A DNA stretch of 13,391 nucleotides from an uncultured Eubacteriales bacterium. Lineage in GTDB: Bacteria; Bacillota; Clostridia; Oscillospirales; Oscillospiraceae. Shown one piece after another: positions 1 to 8,046 of the stretch (its first letter is position 1; the number at the start of each line of letters is the position of its first letter). The translations under genes were made by a program, and so were the position numbers. Under the pieces are notes generated by a model. The model ran no database searches. It saw nothing but the letters and a program-made list of their open reading frames with translations, and had not been told where the DNA came from. The stretch is taken from NCBI GenBank assembly GCA_900548795.1, contig URLT01000049.1, forward strand, positions 1 to 13,391, in the 5' to 3' direction.

Positions 1-491
1 TGCCGCGGCGGGCGATGATAAAACAGCCCGGGCAAGACCTGACGCTGCTCCGACATTTCAAAGTCCACGCGGCGCAGACAATCGAGGATGCGGTTCTCGC
101 CGTCGGTTAAGATCAGGTTGGAATTGCGCCCCATCAGCTCGAGGATCAGGCGCTTGCGGCAGGGCGTGCCCATCTCATCGGTACAGTCGAGCGTCAGCTC
201 CACACTGCGCTCTGCCGGGGGCTGCTCGATGGCCGCAATGCGCCCGCCGGAGAGATGCTTGCGCAGAAGCATACAGAACATCGGCGGCTGCGCCGGATTT
301 TCAAAAACAGCCTGCGTCAGGTGAAAGCGCGGGCGACTGACGTTGGCCGAGAGGAGCAGCTTTTCCTTCCCGCGGAGCTGCAAGAGAAGCATATCCCGCG
401 CGGGCTGCTGGATCTTTTCCACCCGAGCGCCGATCACACTGCGGCGCAGCTCGTCGCAGACGGCGCTCAGAAATATCGCGTCAAACGGCAT
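1..491 (-). CDS. rqcH: RqcH (NFACT family ribosome quality control protein), N-terminal part, cut by window edge
   Basis: The frame reads without a stop from ATG at 491 to the left edge, giving 163 residues of a protein that is normally about 550-590 aa. It opens MPFDAIFLSAVCDELRR and contains ENPAQPPMFCMLLRKHLSGG (about residues 64-83) and ELMGRNSNLILTD (118-130). These are hallmarks of the NFACT-N domain of the FbpA/YloA family. In Bacillus, RqcH binds stalled 50S subunits carrying peptidyl-tRNA and recruits tRNA-Ala for C-terminal Ala tailing. The position of the Asp-Arg pair important in the Bacillus protein appears here as E94-R95, a conservative change (my alignment, from memory). The start overlaps the end of mrnC by 11 nt, so the two are probably translationally coupled. 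The old name, fibronectin-binding protein, is misleading. The C-terminal coiled-coil and NFACT-R domains lie outside the window. Confidence 0.93.
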   Translation of the reverse strand, partial: MPFDAIFLSAVCDELRRSVIGARVEKIQQPARDMLLLQLRGKEKLLLSANVSRPRFHLTQAVFENPAQPPMFCMLLRKHLSGGRIAAIEQPPAERSVELTLDCTDEMGTPCRKRLILELMGRNSNLILTDGENRILDCLRRVDFEMSEQRQVLPGLFYHRPPR

Positions 492-891
492 TTTTCGGCT
501 CCTTTCCGGCCTCAAAGAGCGCCTCGATGCGCTCGTCTCTGCCAAGCAGATACAGCGCGCCGAGCAGCGCCTCCAGCCCGGTCGCCTTGCCGTATTCCAC
601 GGCCGTGGCGTGCTTGGGGATCGCGTGCACATGCGCGTTGCGCCCCCGGCGGTAAAAGCCCTGCTCCTCCTCGGTCAGGAGCGGCAAAATGCGGTCGGCC
701 ACGGTCGCCTGCGCGGGCGCGCAGACCCGCGCGACGGTCTGCCGGTGCAGATTCCCGTTTTTGCAGACCGCGCCGGCGCAGAGCTCCGCGCGCACAAGCA
801 GCTCAAACACCGCGTCGCCCAAATGCGCCAAAGACAGCGCCGGGAGAGCACGCACCTGATCGGGGGTCTGATTTTCGTTGTGCAGCAGCAT
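481..891 (-). CDS. mrnC: Mini-ribonuclease 3
   Basis: The product is 136 aa, the usual size for Mini-RNase III: a single RNase III catalytic domain with no double-stranded RNA-binding domain. In Bacillus this enzyme matures the ends of 23S rRNA. Visible motifs are LAHLGDAVFELLVR (residues 21-34, with D26 as the likely metal ligand), RRGRNA (81-86), and YGKATGLEALLGALYL (100-115) with E107 as the second acidic ligand. The ATG at 891 lies 5 nt after the glk stop and no strong ribosome binding site is visible, so coupling to glk translation is likely. The gene ends inside the first codons of rqcH. The pairing of a 23S maturation nuclease with a 50S quality-control factor is functionally sensible, but the grouping with glk may be incidental. 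Confidence 0.92.
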   Translation of the reverse strand: MLLHNENQTPDQVRALPALSLAHLGDAVFELLVRAELCAGAVCKNGNLHRQTVARVCAPAQATVADRILPLLTEEEQGFYRRGRNAHVHAIPKHATAVEYGKATGLEALLGALYLLGRDERIEALFEAGKEPKNAV

Positions 892-896
892 AGCGC

Positions 897-1829
897 TCAG
901 AGAAGCTGGCGGAACGCGCCGTACATCCCGGCGTCGTTGCCCAGCGTTGCCAAGGCAAACTCCGTGCCCTTGCAGGCATGGAACATATATTTCACAAAAT
1001 GCGCCTGCACGCGCTCGAGCAGGTATTCCCCCGCCTTGGAGACGCCGCCGCCGAGGATGATGCGCTCCGGGTCGCAGATGCAGCAGGCATCGGCCAGCGC
1101 CTCGCCCAGATAGTCCAACGACTGCTCGAGCGACGCCAGCGCCAGCTCGTCGCCGCGCTTGGCCGCGTCGAACACGTCCTTGCACGTGACCTTGTCAAGC
1201 GCACGCAGCGCGGACGGCGTTTGGCAGGAGGCCAGACGCTCCGCAGCCATCCGCGCGATACCGTTCGCGGAGGCATACTGCTCCACACAGCCGCGCTTGC
1301 CGCAGGTGCACGGGTGCTTATCCGGCGCAGAGACGGTGATATGCCCCAGCTCGCCGCCGACGCCGTGCGCACCGCCCAGAATTTTTCCGTTAAGAATGAT
1401 CCCGCCGCCGATGCCCGTTCCGAGCGTGACAAAGACGACCGACCGACAGCCCATGCCGCCGCCGCGCCAATATTCGCCCAGCGCGGCGCAGTTGGCGTCG
1501 TTCCCCGCGCGGACGGGCAGCCCGGTCAGCTCGCCGAGCGTCCGGCAGATGTTGAAGACGCCCCAGTTGAGATTCACGCATCGATTCACGACGCCCTCGT
1601 CGTTCACCGGGCCGGGCACGCCGATGCCGATGCCGAGCAGGTCGGCCTCGGAAAGGCCGCGCTCAGCGCTCAGCGCCTTCACCGCCGCCGCCACATCGGG
1701 CAGGATGGCCGCGCCCTCGTTTTCCGTGCGCGTCGGAAGCTCGCGCTGCTCCAGGAGCGTTCCGTTTTCGTCAAAAAGTCCCAGCTTGACCGTTGTTCCG
1801 CCGACGTCGGCGCCGAATCCGTATTTCAA
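897..1829 (-). CDS. glk: ROK-family glucokinase
   Basis: This 310-aa cytoplasmic sugar kinase most likely phosphorylates glucose to glucose-6-phosphate with ATP. The N-terminal phosphate-binding motif DVGGTTVKLG is at residues 8-17. The catalytic aspartate is D111 in AGNDANCAALGEYW. The ATP-site segment VTLGTGIGGGII spans 134-145. The ROK zinc site is formed by H163 in GGELGH plus C174, C176 and C181 in CTCGKRGCVEQ. I chose the TTG at 1829 because GGAAGGGG precedes it and the protein then begins with MKYGFGADVGG, as expected for the family. An upstream in-frame extension to 2243 runs through the promoter region and the divergent pgi gene and is not credible. A TATAAT promoter sits 38 nt upstream. 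The divergent neighbour is pgi, the next enzyme of glycolysis, which supports glucose as substrate. Confidence 0.94.
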   Translation of the reverse strand: MKYGFGADVGGTTVKLGLFDENGTLLEQRELPTRTENEGAAILPDVAAAVKALSAERGLSEADLLGIGIGVPGPVNDEGVVNRCVNLNWGVFNICRTLGELTGLPVRAGNDANCAALGEYWRGGGMGCRSVVFVTLGTGIGGGIILNGKILGGAHGVGGELGHITVSAPDKHPCTCGKRGCVEQYASANGIARMAAERLASCQTPSALRALDKVTCKDVFDAAKRGDELALASLEQSLDYLGEALADACCICDPERIILGGGVSKAGEYLLERVQAHFVKYMFHACKGTEFALATLGNDAGMYGAFRQLL

Positions 1830-1866
1830 AGTTTCGTTCCCCTTCCGGAATGATTTTTCTGAACCT

Positions 1867-1895
1867 ATTATACTACGATTTTCTCCCGATTTCCA
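1867..1895 (-). promoter_or_regulatory. Sigma-A-type promoter of glk-mrnC-rqcH
   Basis: On the minus strand, TGGAAA (1895-1890) is followed after 17 nt by a perfect TATAAT (1872-1867). Transcription would start near 1860, giving a leader of about 30 nt before the TTG start. Assigned by consensus only. Confidence 0.65.
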
Positions 1896-1917
1896 CCAAA
1901 AGTTTTTCAAACTGGGC

Positions 1918-1946
1918 TTGAGTTTTTGCCGGATATGATGTAGGAT
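1918..1946 (+). promoter_or_regulatory. Probable sigma-A promoter of pgi
   Basis: TTGAGT (1918-1923), 17 nt, then TAGGAT (1941-1946). A second AT-rich hexamer, TATGAT at 1934, is too close to this -35. Expected start is near 1953, leaving a leader of about 55 nt that is mostly the hairpin at 1961-1986. The -10 is a moderate match only. Confidence 0.5.
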
Positions 1947-1960
1947 ATAAGCGAACATTC

Positions 1961-1986
1961 CGCGAAGCTCCCGTGGGAGCCTCGCG
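1961..1986 (+). promoter_or_regulatory. Hairpin in the pgi 5' leader
   Basis: CGCGA and TCGCG enclose GCTCCC-GT-GGGAGC, making an 11-bp stem with one A/C mismatch. It ends 5 nt before the ribosome binding site AAAGGAG (1992-1998). A hairpin at the very 5' end of an mRNA often stabilises it; it has no U tract and does not look like a terminator. Confidence 0.55.
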
Positions 1987-2007
1987 CAAGCAAAGGAGCG
2001 TGCATCC

Positions 2008-3300
2008 ATGATTAAACTCGACATCTCGAACGTTTGGGGCGAATTGTCCCTGCCCGACCTGCTCTCCGTTGAGCAGGATGTCTTCGACGCGCACAAGCTG
2101 CTGACTGACGGCAAGGGTCCCGGCAGCGATTTCCTCGGCTGGCTCGATCTGCCGACCTTCGAGGAAACCGAAGAAATGCGCCGCATCCGCGCGGCGGCTG
2201 AGCGCATCCGCAGCGATTCCGAGGTTTTCGTCGTCGTCGGCATCGGCGGCTCCTATCTCGGGCCGCGCGCGGCCATCGAGCTGGTCAAGGGTCAGAACCA
2301 TAACCTCAATCGCGGCGACCCGCAGATCTTCTTCGCCGGCAACAACCTCTCCACCCGCGCGTGGAACGACCTGTGCGCCCGGCTGGAGGGCAAGGATTTC
2401 TCGATCAACATCATCTCCAAATCCGGCACGACCACGGAGCCTGCCATCGCCACCCGCGCCCTGCGCTGGATGCTCGAGCGCAAGTACGGCGCAGAAAAGG
2501 CTCGCAGTCGCATTTATGTCACGACAGACCCCAAAAACGGCGCGCTGCGCCAGATGGCCAAGGAGGAGGGCTATGAGTCCTTCCTCATCCCGCCCAATGT
2601 CGGCGGGCGCTACAGCGTTCTGACGGCCGTCGGCCTTCTTCCCATGGCCGTCGCCGGGATCGACCCGCGCGACGTCATGCTCGGCGCCGCCCGCGCCAAG
2701 CGCGACTACGATCTGCGCTCGTTTGAAAATCCCGCGTGGCAATACGCCGGCATCCGCAATCTGCTCTACCGCAAGGGCAAGGCGCTTGAGCTGCTGTGCT
2801 GCTACGAGCCGGATTTCCGCACCTTCGGCGGCTGGTGGCAGCAGCTCTTCGGAGAGAGCGAGGGCAAGGACGGCAAGGGCATCTTCCCGGTCACGGCGGA
2901 ATTCACAGCCGACCTGCATTCCCTCGGTCAGATGATCCAGCAGGGACAGCGCAACCTCTTTGAGACGGTCGTGCGCTTTGCGCCGCCGCAGAAAAAGGCG
3001 ACCATCGAGGTCGACTGGAAAAACCTCGACGGGCTGAACTATCTCGAGGGCAAGTCGCTTGACTTTGTTGAGGAGCAGGCCTTCCGCGGCACACTCGCGG
3101 CGCATGTGGACGGCGGCGTGCCGGTCATGGTGCTGCAAACCGACCGCATCGGCGCCGACACGCTGGGCGAGCTCTTTTATTTCTTCGAGCTCTCGTGCGG
3201 CATCTCCGCCTATATGCTGGGCGTCAATCCCTTCAACCAGCCCGGTGTCGAGTTCTACAAAAAAAATATGTTCCATCTGCTCGGCAAGCCGGGCTATTGA
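2008..3300 (+). CDS. pgi: Glucose-6-phosphate isomerase
   Basis: This 430-aa cytoplasmic enzyme interconverts glucose-6-phosphate and fructose-6-phosphate. The length fits the short Firmicute type (about 430-450 aa). Motifs seen are GIGGSYLG (78-85) and SKSGTTTEP (138-146), both phosphate-binding SIS segments, and the signature VGGRYSVLT (198-206). The likely catalytic residues are E283 in GESEGK, H304 in DLHSLGQ, and the lysine of the C-terminal signature GVNPFNQPGVEFYKK (405-419). The ATG is preceded at good spacing by AAAGGAG. It is transcribed divergently from glk, so glucose phosphorylation and isomerisation genes sit back to back and may be co-regulated. A strong hairpin follows the stop codon. 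Confidence 0.97.
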   Translation: MIKLDISNVWGELSLPDLLSVEQDVFDAHKLLTDGKGPGSDFLGWLDLPTFEETEEMRRIRAAAERIRSDSEVFVVVGIGGSYLGPRAAIELVKGQNHNLNRGDPQIFFAGNNLSTRAWNDLCARLEGKDFSINIISKSGTTTEPAIATRALRWMLERKYGAEKARSRIYVTTDPKNGALRQMAKEEGYESFLIPPNVGGRYSVLTAVGLLPMAVAGIDPRDVMLGAARAKRDYDLRSFENPAWQYAGIRNLLYRKGKALELLCCYEPDFRTFGGWWQQLFGESEGKDGKGIFPVTAEFTADLHSLGQMIQQGQRNLFETVVRFAPPQKKATIEVDWKNLDGLNYLEGKSLDFVEEQAFRGTLAAHVDGGVPVMVLQTDRIGADTLGELFYFFELSCGISAYMLGVNPFNQPGVEFYKKNMFHLLGKPGY

Positions 3301-3315
3301 TCCGATCCTGCCGCA

Positions 3316-3351
3316 AGACCCCCTGCCTTCATCTGTGAAGGCAGGGGGTCT
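3316..3351. terminator. Hairpin terminator between convergent pgi and lipoprotein gene
   Basis: A perfect 15-bp inverted repeat (AGACCCCCTGCCTTC and its complement) with a 6-nt ATCTGT loop lies between two converging genes. Neither strand has a good U tract directly after it, so efficiency is uncertain, but position and stem strength suggest a bidirectional terminator. Confidence 0.75.
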
Positions 3352-3367
3352 GCGCGTTGGCCGGCCG

Positions 3368-3991
3368 TTATTTTTTTGTCAAGGTCAGCGTGACGCTTGC
3401 CGCGTCGGAGGTATTTGCCGTGACGCTTAGCGTGCCGCCGCTGAGGGTGAATTTGCAGCTCACGGAGGCCTCGCCCTGCGGCGTCAGCAGCAGGCTGTCT
3501 CCGTTTTCGGAATAGGTTCCGGTCTCCTCCGTCGCGCTCAGGACGCCGTCGTCCAGCGTCTGGCTCATCCGGCTGACCAGCTCCTTCAGATAGGCCTCCA
3601 GATAGGCGTCCATGCTCATGCCGGTCGTCTCCTTGATCGTCCTGTCAAGGTCGTCGGCGGAGTAGCCGTCGGACATCTGGCTGTAAAACACCTGCCGCAG
3701 CTCATCCTTGTAGCCCATCACGACACTCGAGAGTGTGTCGAGCACGTGCGCCTTCTCCATGCTGAGCCGGTATGTCCCGCCGCGCTCAAAAGTCAGCACC
3801 AGCGGGATCTCTGCCTTGGAAGCCAGCGTGACCTCCGTCTGCCCGGTCTGCTGCGCCAAAAGCGCGCAGATCAGCTCGGTCACATCCATGCTCCCCGTCC
3901 ACGTGCCGACGAGCCTGCTCGGCTTGACGCACCCGGCGAGTCCGGCCAGCAGCAGCGCAAGGGTCAAAATCAACGAAATCGTTCGTTTCAT
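3368..3991 (-). CDS. Putative lipoprotein, paralogue of the upstream lipoprotein gene
   Basis: The protein has 207 aa from the ATG at 3991, which has GGAGAA upstream. An ATG 18 nt earlier is possible but has a poorer site and would put six extra residues before the signal peptide. The N-terminus is a type II signal peptide: MKR, then a hydrophobic stretch, then LAGC with C21 as the lipidated cysteine, so the protein should be anchored on the outer face of the membrane. The mature part begins KPSRLVGTWTGSMDVTELI, resembling LVGKWEGKADMTDVM in the neighbour. A TTGMSMDAYLEAYLKEL segment matches STGMTMDEYVNLTLDEL there. The end looks like beta strands (SCKFTLSGGTLSVTA). The opening LVGTW resembles lipocalin-like beta-barrel domains of secreted Firmicute proteins, but I do not recognise a function. 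Confidence 0.85.
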   Translation of the reverse strand: MKRTISLILTLALLLAGLAGCVKPSRLVGTWTGSMDVTELICALLAQQTGQTEVTLASKAEIPLVLTFERGGTYRLSMEKAHVLDTLSSVVMGYKDELRQVFYSQMSDGYSADDLDRTIKETTGMSMDAYLEAYLKELVSRMSQTLDDGVLSATEETGTYSENGDSLLLTPQGEASVSCKFTLSGGTLSVTANTSDAASVTLTLTKK

Positions 3992-4020
3992 GCCTGTTCT
4001 CCGTTCCATAGATGCTCGAA

Positions 4021-4055
4021 AACGCCCGGACGCCCCGCAGGGACATCCGGGCGTT
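4021..4055 (-). terminator. Hairpin between the two lipoprotein genes
   Basis: AACGCCCGGA and TCCGGGCGTT form a perfect 10-bp stem around a 15-nt loop. On the minus strand it lies 15 nt past the upstream lipoprotein stop and is followed by only four Ts. The plus strand has a run of eight Ts a few bases beyond. It may be a partial terminator or a processing site that reduces expression of the second lipoprotein. Confidence 0.6.
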
Positions 4056-4070
4056 TGCCGTTTTTTTTGA

Positions 4071-4721
4071 TCAGTTTACGCGCTCAAAGACGAAGTTCAG
4101 CTTGTCCACGCCCGCGAACAGGTCATCGTCAAGCTCACTTGCGCTGAACGAGAGCGTCATGCGGTCGCCCTCGAGCCGGAAGGAGATGCTGTCTTCGATC
4201 CCGTCCTCGCTGCGGAGCGTCATGGTGCTGTCCGTCGCGATGAAGGTTCCCTTCTCGTTGCTGTCGTCCAGGTCGATGTCCATTTCGTCCTTCAGCTCGT
4301 CGAGCGTAAGGTTGACATACTCATCCATCGTCATGCCGGTGCTCGAGGCGATTGCGGCGTCTGCGTCCTCGCGGCTGATGCCCTGTGCCTCAAAGGTCTG
4401 GTAGAGCGTCTCCTTGAGCGGTGCCTTCATGCTCTCGACCATGCCCTTCATGGACTCGATCGTCTTGGCCTCGTCGAACTCCACGCTGTAGGTGCCGTCC
4501 GCATTGAGCGTCAGAACGGCGTAGATGTAGATGGGATCCGGCTCAAAGTCAAAGCTGTCGCCCGTTTCGCTCTTGAGCGCATCGACCATGACGTCGGTCA
4601 TATCGGCCTTGCCCTCCCACTTTCCGACAAGCTGCTTCTGCGTCGAGCGGGTCAGACTGCACCCCGCGAAGAGGCTGAGCGCAAGCACGAGCGCAAGAGA
4701 CACTGCAAACAATTTCTTCAT
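4071..4721 (-). CDS. Putative lipoprotein with lipocalin-like N-terminus
   Basis: The protein has 216 aa. It starts with a clear lipoprotein signal peptide (MKKLFAVSLALVLALSLFAGC, C21 lipidated; the -3 residue is Phe, less common than Leu). The mature protein begins SLTRSTQKQLVGKWEGKADMTDVMVDAL. The middle is acidic and helical, with an STGMTMDEYVNLTLDELKDEMD segment at about 138-159. The C-terminal third is rich in alternating polar and hydrophobic residues suggesting beta strands. AGGAGG lies 11 nt before the ATG. It is the first of two tandem genes sharing architecture and short motifs with the gene at 3368-3991. Function is unknown; an extracytoplasmic binding or envelope role is only a guess. 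Confidence 0.87.
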   Translation of the reverse strand: MKKLFAVSLALVLALSLFAGCSLTRSTQKQLVGKWEGKADMTDVMVDALKSETGDSFDFEPDPIYIYAVLTLNADGTYSVEFDEAKTIESMKGMVESMKAPLKETLYQTFEAQGISREDADAAIASSTGMTMDEYVNLTLDELKDEMDIDLDDSNEKGTFIATDSTMTLRSEDGIEDSISFRLEGDRMTLSFSASELDDDLFAGVDKLNFVFERVN

Positions 4722-4755
4722 TTAGAACATTTCCTCCTTCTTCCCTTTCGGATTC

Positions 4756-4920
4756 TAATACTGATTCTTGATTAAAATATTTCATAGTTTTAATCAAGAA
4801 TCCCGTGTGCTACGCACACTCGCAGCGTGCGAATGCACGCTGCGCCGTCTCATGCAGAATCTGACGCGTCTTCGGCGCTATAAAAAGCTTTTCAAGCTTT
4901 TTAACAGATTCTAGTATAAC
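4756..4920. repeat. Multi-hairpin, MITE-like or REP-like element
   Basis: The stretch between uvrB and the lipoprotein genes is almost entirely inverted repeats. One stem has 15 bp with a 10-nt loop (4763-4802). A second has 6 bp with a TAC loop (4805-4819). A third has 10 bp with a GAAT loop (4821-4844). A fourth has 10 bp with a TTC loop (4881-4903) and is nested inside AGAATCTG (4856-4863) / CAGATTCT (4905-4912). The two ends, TAATACTGATTC on the left and GATTCTAGTATAA on the right, are imperfect inverted repeats, as expected of a small non-autonomous element. No protein is encoded. Boundaries are approximate and no target duplication is clear. Confidence 0.6.
4881..4903 (-). terminator. 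Possible terminator of the tfoX-uvrB operon
   Basis: A 10-bp stem with a 3-nt loop, AAAAAGCTT-GAA-AAGCTTTTT on the minus strand, begins 46 nt past the uvrB stop. Its right arm ends in five Ts. It belongs to the repeat element at 4756-4920, so the element may be supplying the uvrB terminator. Confidence 0.4.
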
Positions 4921-4949
4921 CTTGATTTTAGCAGAATGACAATCCTTTG

Positions 4950-6938
<1,989 letters not shown>

Positions 6939-6949
6939 ATGCTTCCTCC

Positions 6950-7271
6950 TCAGACCTTCTTTTTTCGCGGCTTCGGCAGGGGCGTCGCAGCCTCCAGCAC
7001 CGGCAAGACACGCTCGAGCAGCACCGTGTTCTCCAAATCGAGCACATAATGCTCCTTTGCGCCCTCATAGGGCAGGCCGCAACCCGCCTGTTCCATCAGC
7101 ACGGCAAGCTCCGGCAGTTTTTTTCACAAACACCGTGTTGTCGCAAACGAGCAGCAGCGGTTTGCCGCTGCGGTAAACCATGTATTCGCCAAACAGTTTG
7201 CGGCAGCGCCAGTCACCAAAGGCCGCAAGTCGTTCCATCACATACTCCATATATGCCGCTGTTGTCGCCAT
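6950..7271 (-). pseudogene. TfoX N-terminal-domain protein, single-base frameshift
   Basis: From ATG 7271 (ribosome binding site GGAGGAG) the protein reads MATTAAYMEYVMERL and GDWRCRKLFGEYMVYRSGKP, then VCDNTVFVKK at 42-51. This is the typical opening of TfoX/Sxy N-terminal domain proteins. At a run of seven As (7118-7124) the frame shifts and stops at 7065. Removing one A restores LPELAVLMEQAGCGLPYEGAK and AKEHYVLDLENTVLLERVLPVLE, ending at 6950 for a 106-aa protein of normal domain length. The second half therefore still looks functional, so this is a recent mutation, a sequencing error in a homopolymer, or transcriptional slippage on A7. Sxy is a competence regulator in gamma-proteobacteria, but this short Firmicute form is uncharacterised. 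It is the first gene of an operon with uvrB. Confidence 0.8.
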
Positions 7272-7290
7272 GCGCTTCTCCTCCGGCTCT

Positions 7291-7460
7291 GCTAGGGAAC
7301 CTCTGATTAAATCGCAAGAGCGGTCAGCGAGGGATTTTGTTTCCAAATTGAGGTTTGGAAATCGCAGGAATCCTTTACGTATTTCAAGATTTTCAAACCG
7401 ATCAGTTGGGGCAAAAGACCCGCTGAGCGCCGCAGCTGATTGATTCAGAGGTTCCCTAGC
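7291..7460. mobile_element. 170-bp MITE-like element in the tfoX-uvrB leader
   Basis: The ends are a perfect 16-bp inverted repeat, GCTAGGGAACCTCTGA at 7291-7306 and its complement at 7445-7460, with weaker matching for about 6 bp more. Inside there is a hairpin TTTCCAAA/TTTGGAAA (7340-7361). Another pair, GCGG-TCAGCG-AGGG near 7320 and CCCGCTGAGCGCCGC near 7420, lets the whole element fold back on itself. No coding capacity. The palindromic CTAG at each tip may be a 4-bp target duplication (as in IS5-type elements) or contain a TA duplication (as in IS630/mariner-type elements); sequence alone cannot separate these. The transposase must be elsewhere. It sits between the promoter at 7471-7499 and the ribosome binding site of the TfoX-like gene. 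Confidence 0.8.
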
Positions 7461-7470
7461 TTCTTTCATC

Positions 7471-7499
7471 ATTATACGCGAATCGCCCCGCCCCGTCAA
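7471..7499 (-). promoter_or_regulatory. Sigma-A promoter of the tfoX-uvrB operon
   Basis: On the minus strand, TTGACG (7499-7494), 17 nt, TATAAT (7476-7471). Expected start is near 7464, just outside the MITE end at 7460, so the transcript begins with the element. The -35 lies 10 bp from the terminator hairpin of the preceding operon. Confidence 0.82.
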
Positions 7500-7508
7500 G
7501 ACGCCAAA

Positions 7509-7535
7509 AACCGGGACGGCGCGGCCGTCCCGGTT
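7509..7535 (-). terminator. Terminator of the ECF sigma operon
   Basis: AACCGGGACGGC and its complement form a 12-bp stem with a 3-nt loop, followed on the minus strand by three more Ts. It overlaps the TAA stop of the upstream gene. Positions 7512-7535 are identical to 9217-9240. Confidence 0.8.
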
Positions 7536-8046
7536 AAAACGAAGCCTCGTAGTAATAGAATTCTCCGCAGATGTGCTCAACATAGTACCGGTTGTCTCCG
7601 TCCGGCTGCCTCCACTCGAAGCCCTTTCCCGACGGCTGCAATTGTGAGGCATCGCTCGGACCGCACCATGCCCCGGCGAGGTCATGGTCTGCCGAATAGA
7701 AAAAGCCCACATAGGTCGTATCCGGTCCGAAGCCCGCGCCCCCACAGCCAAAATCGACCACATCTTTGTTCCTGCTGACCGACCGTACGACATCCACATT
7801 TTCAAATTGTTCGGTCGTTCCGTCCTGAATGCTCAGAAGCAGCGCATCCTCGTGCACGCATACGAACTCGAAAATCTCGCCCTTGCCCGCGCGATCGTCG
7901 GTCACGCGGGCCGCGCTCCGCATGAACAGCACAAAGCGCCCCATCTCACCCAGATTGCATACGGCAAGCAGCGCCGCAATCCCCGCTCCCAGCAGCAAAA
8001 GCAGAACGAGCAGGAGACAGAAGCGCCGAATCAACGCCCGCTTCAT
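7534..8046 (-). CDS. Membrane-anchored protein of unknown function, third gene of ECF sigma operon
   Basis: The protein has 170 aa from ATG 8046, which overlaps the anti-sigma stop as ATGA, so translation is coupled. The start MKRALIRRF is followed by one strongly hydrophobic segment (about 9-31). This should place the remaining 140 residues outside the cytoplasm, as a signal anchor or an uncleaved signal. The outer part contains three spread cysteines (C101, C128, C160). It is rich in Gly and aromatics near the end: TYVGFFYSAD (111-120), GKGFEWRQPDGDNRYYVE (140-157) and GEFYYYEASF (161-170). I do not recognise a characterised family. Its place after sigma and anti-sigma genes suggests a sensor, a modulator of the anti-sigma factor, or an envelope target of the regulon. 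Confidence 0.85.
   Translation of the reverse strand: MKRALIRRFCLLLVLLLLLGAGIAALLAVCNLGEMGRFVLFMRSAARVTDDRAGKGEIFEFVCVHEDALLLSIQDGTTEQFENVDVVRSVSRNKDVVDFGCGGAGFGPDTTYVGFFYSADHDLAGAWCGPSDASQLQPSGKGFEWRQPDGDNRYYVEHICGEFYYYEASF

Noticed and set aside
897..2243. 448-codon version of the glucokinase gene
   Set aside because: The extra N-terminal residues are unlike ROK proteins and cross the divergent promoter region into pgi. The TTG at 1829 has a ribosome binding site and the family N-terminus.
1873..3276. Long minus-strand open frame (467 codons) opposite pgi
   Set aside because: It is antisense to an unambiguous glucose-6-phosphate isomerase and runs into the glk promoter region; its composition is that of a shadow frame.
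4756..4920. CRISPR array
   Set aside because: The repeats are inverted stems of different sequence, not regularly spaced direct repeats, and no cas genes are present.
7464..7533. LexA (SOS) box upstream of the uvrB operon
   Set aside because: No GAAC-N4-GTTC-like sequence was found around the promoter, so SOS control is not supported here.
7065..7805. 246-codon minus-strand frame spanning the MITE and the TfoX-like start
   Set aside because: The part upstream of 7271 runs through the promoter and the inserted element. Only the portion from ATG 7271 resembles a protein family.
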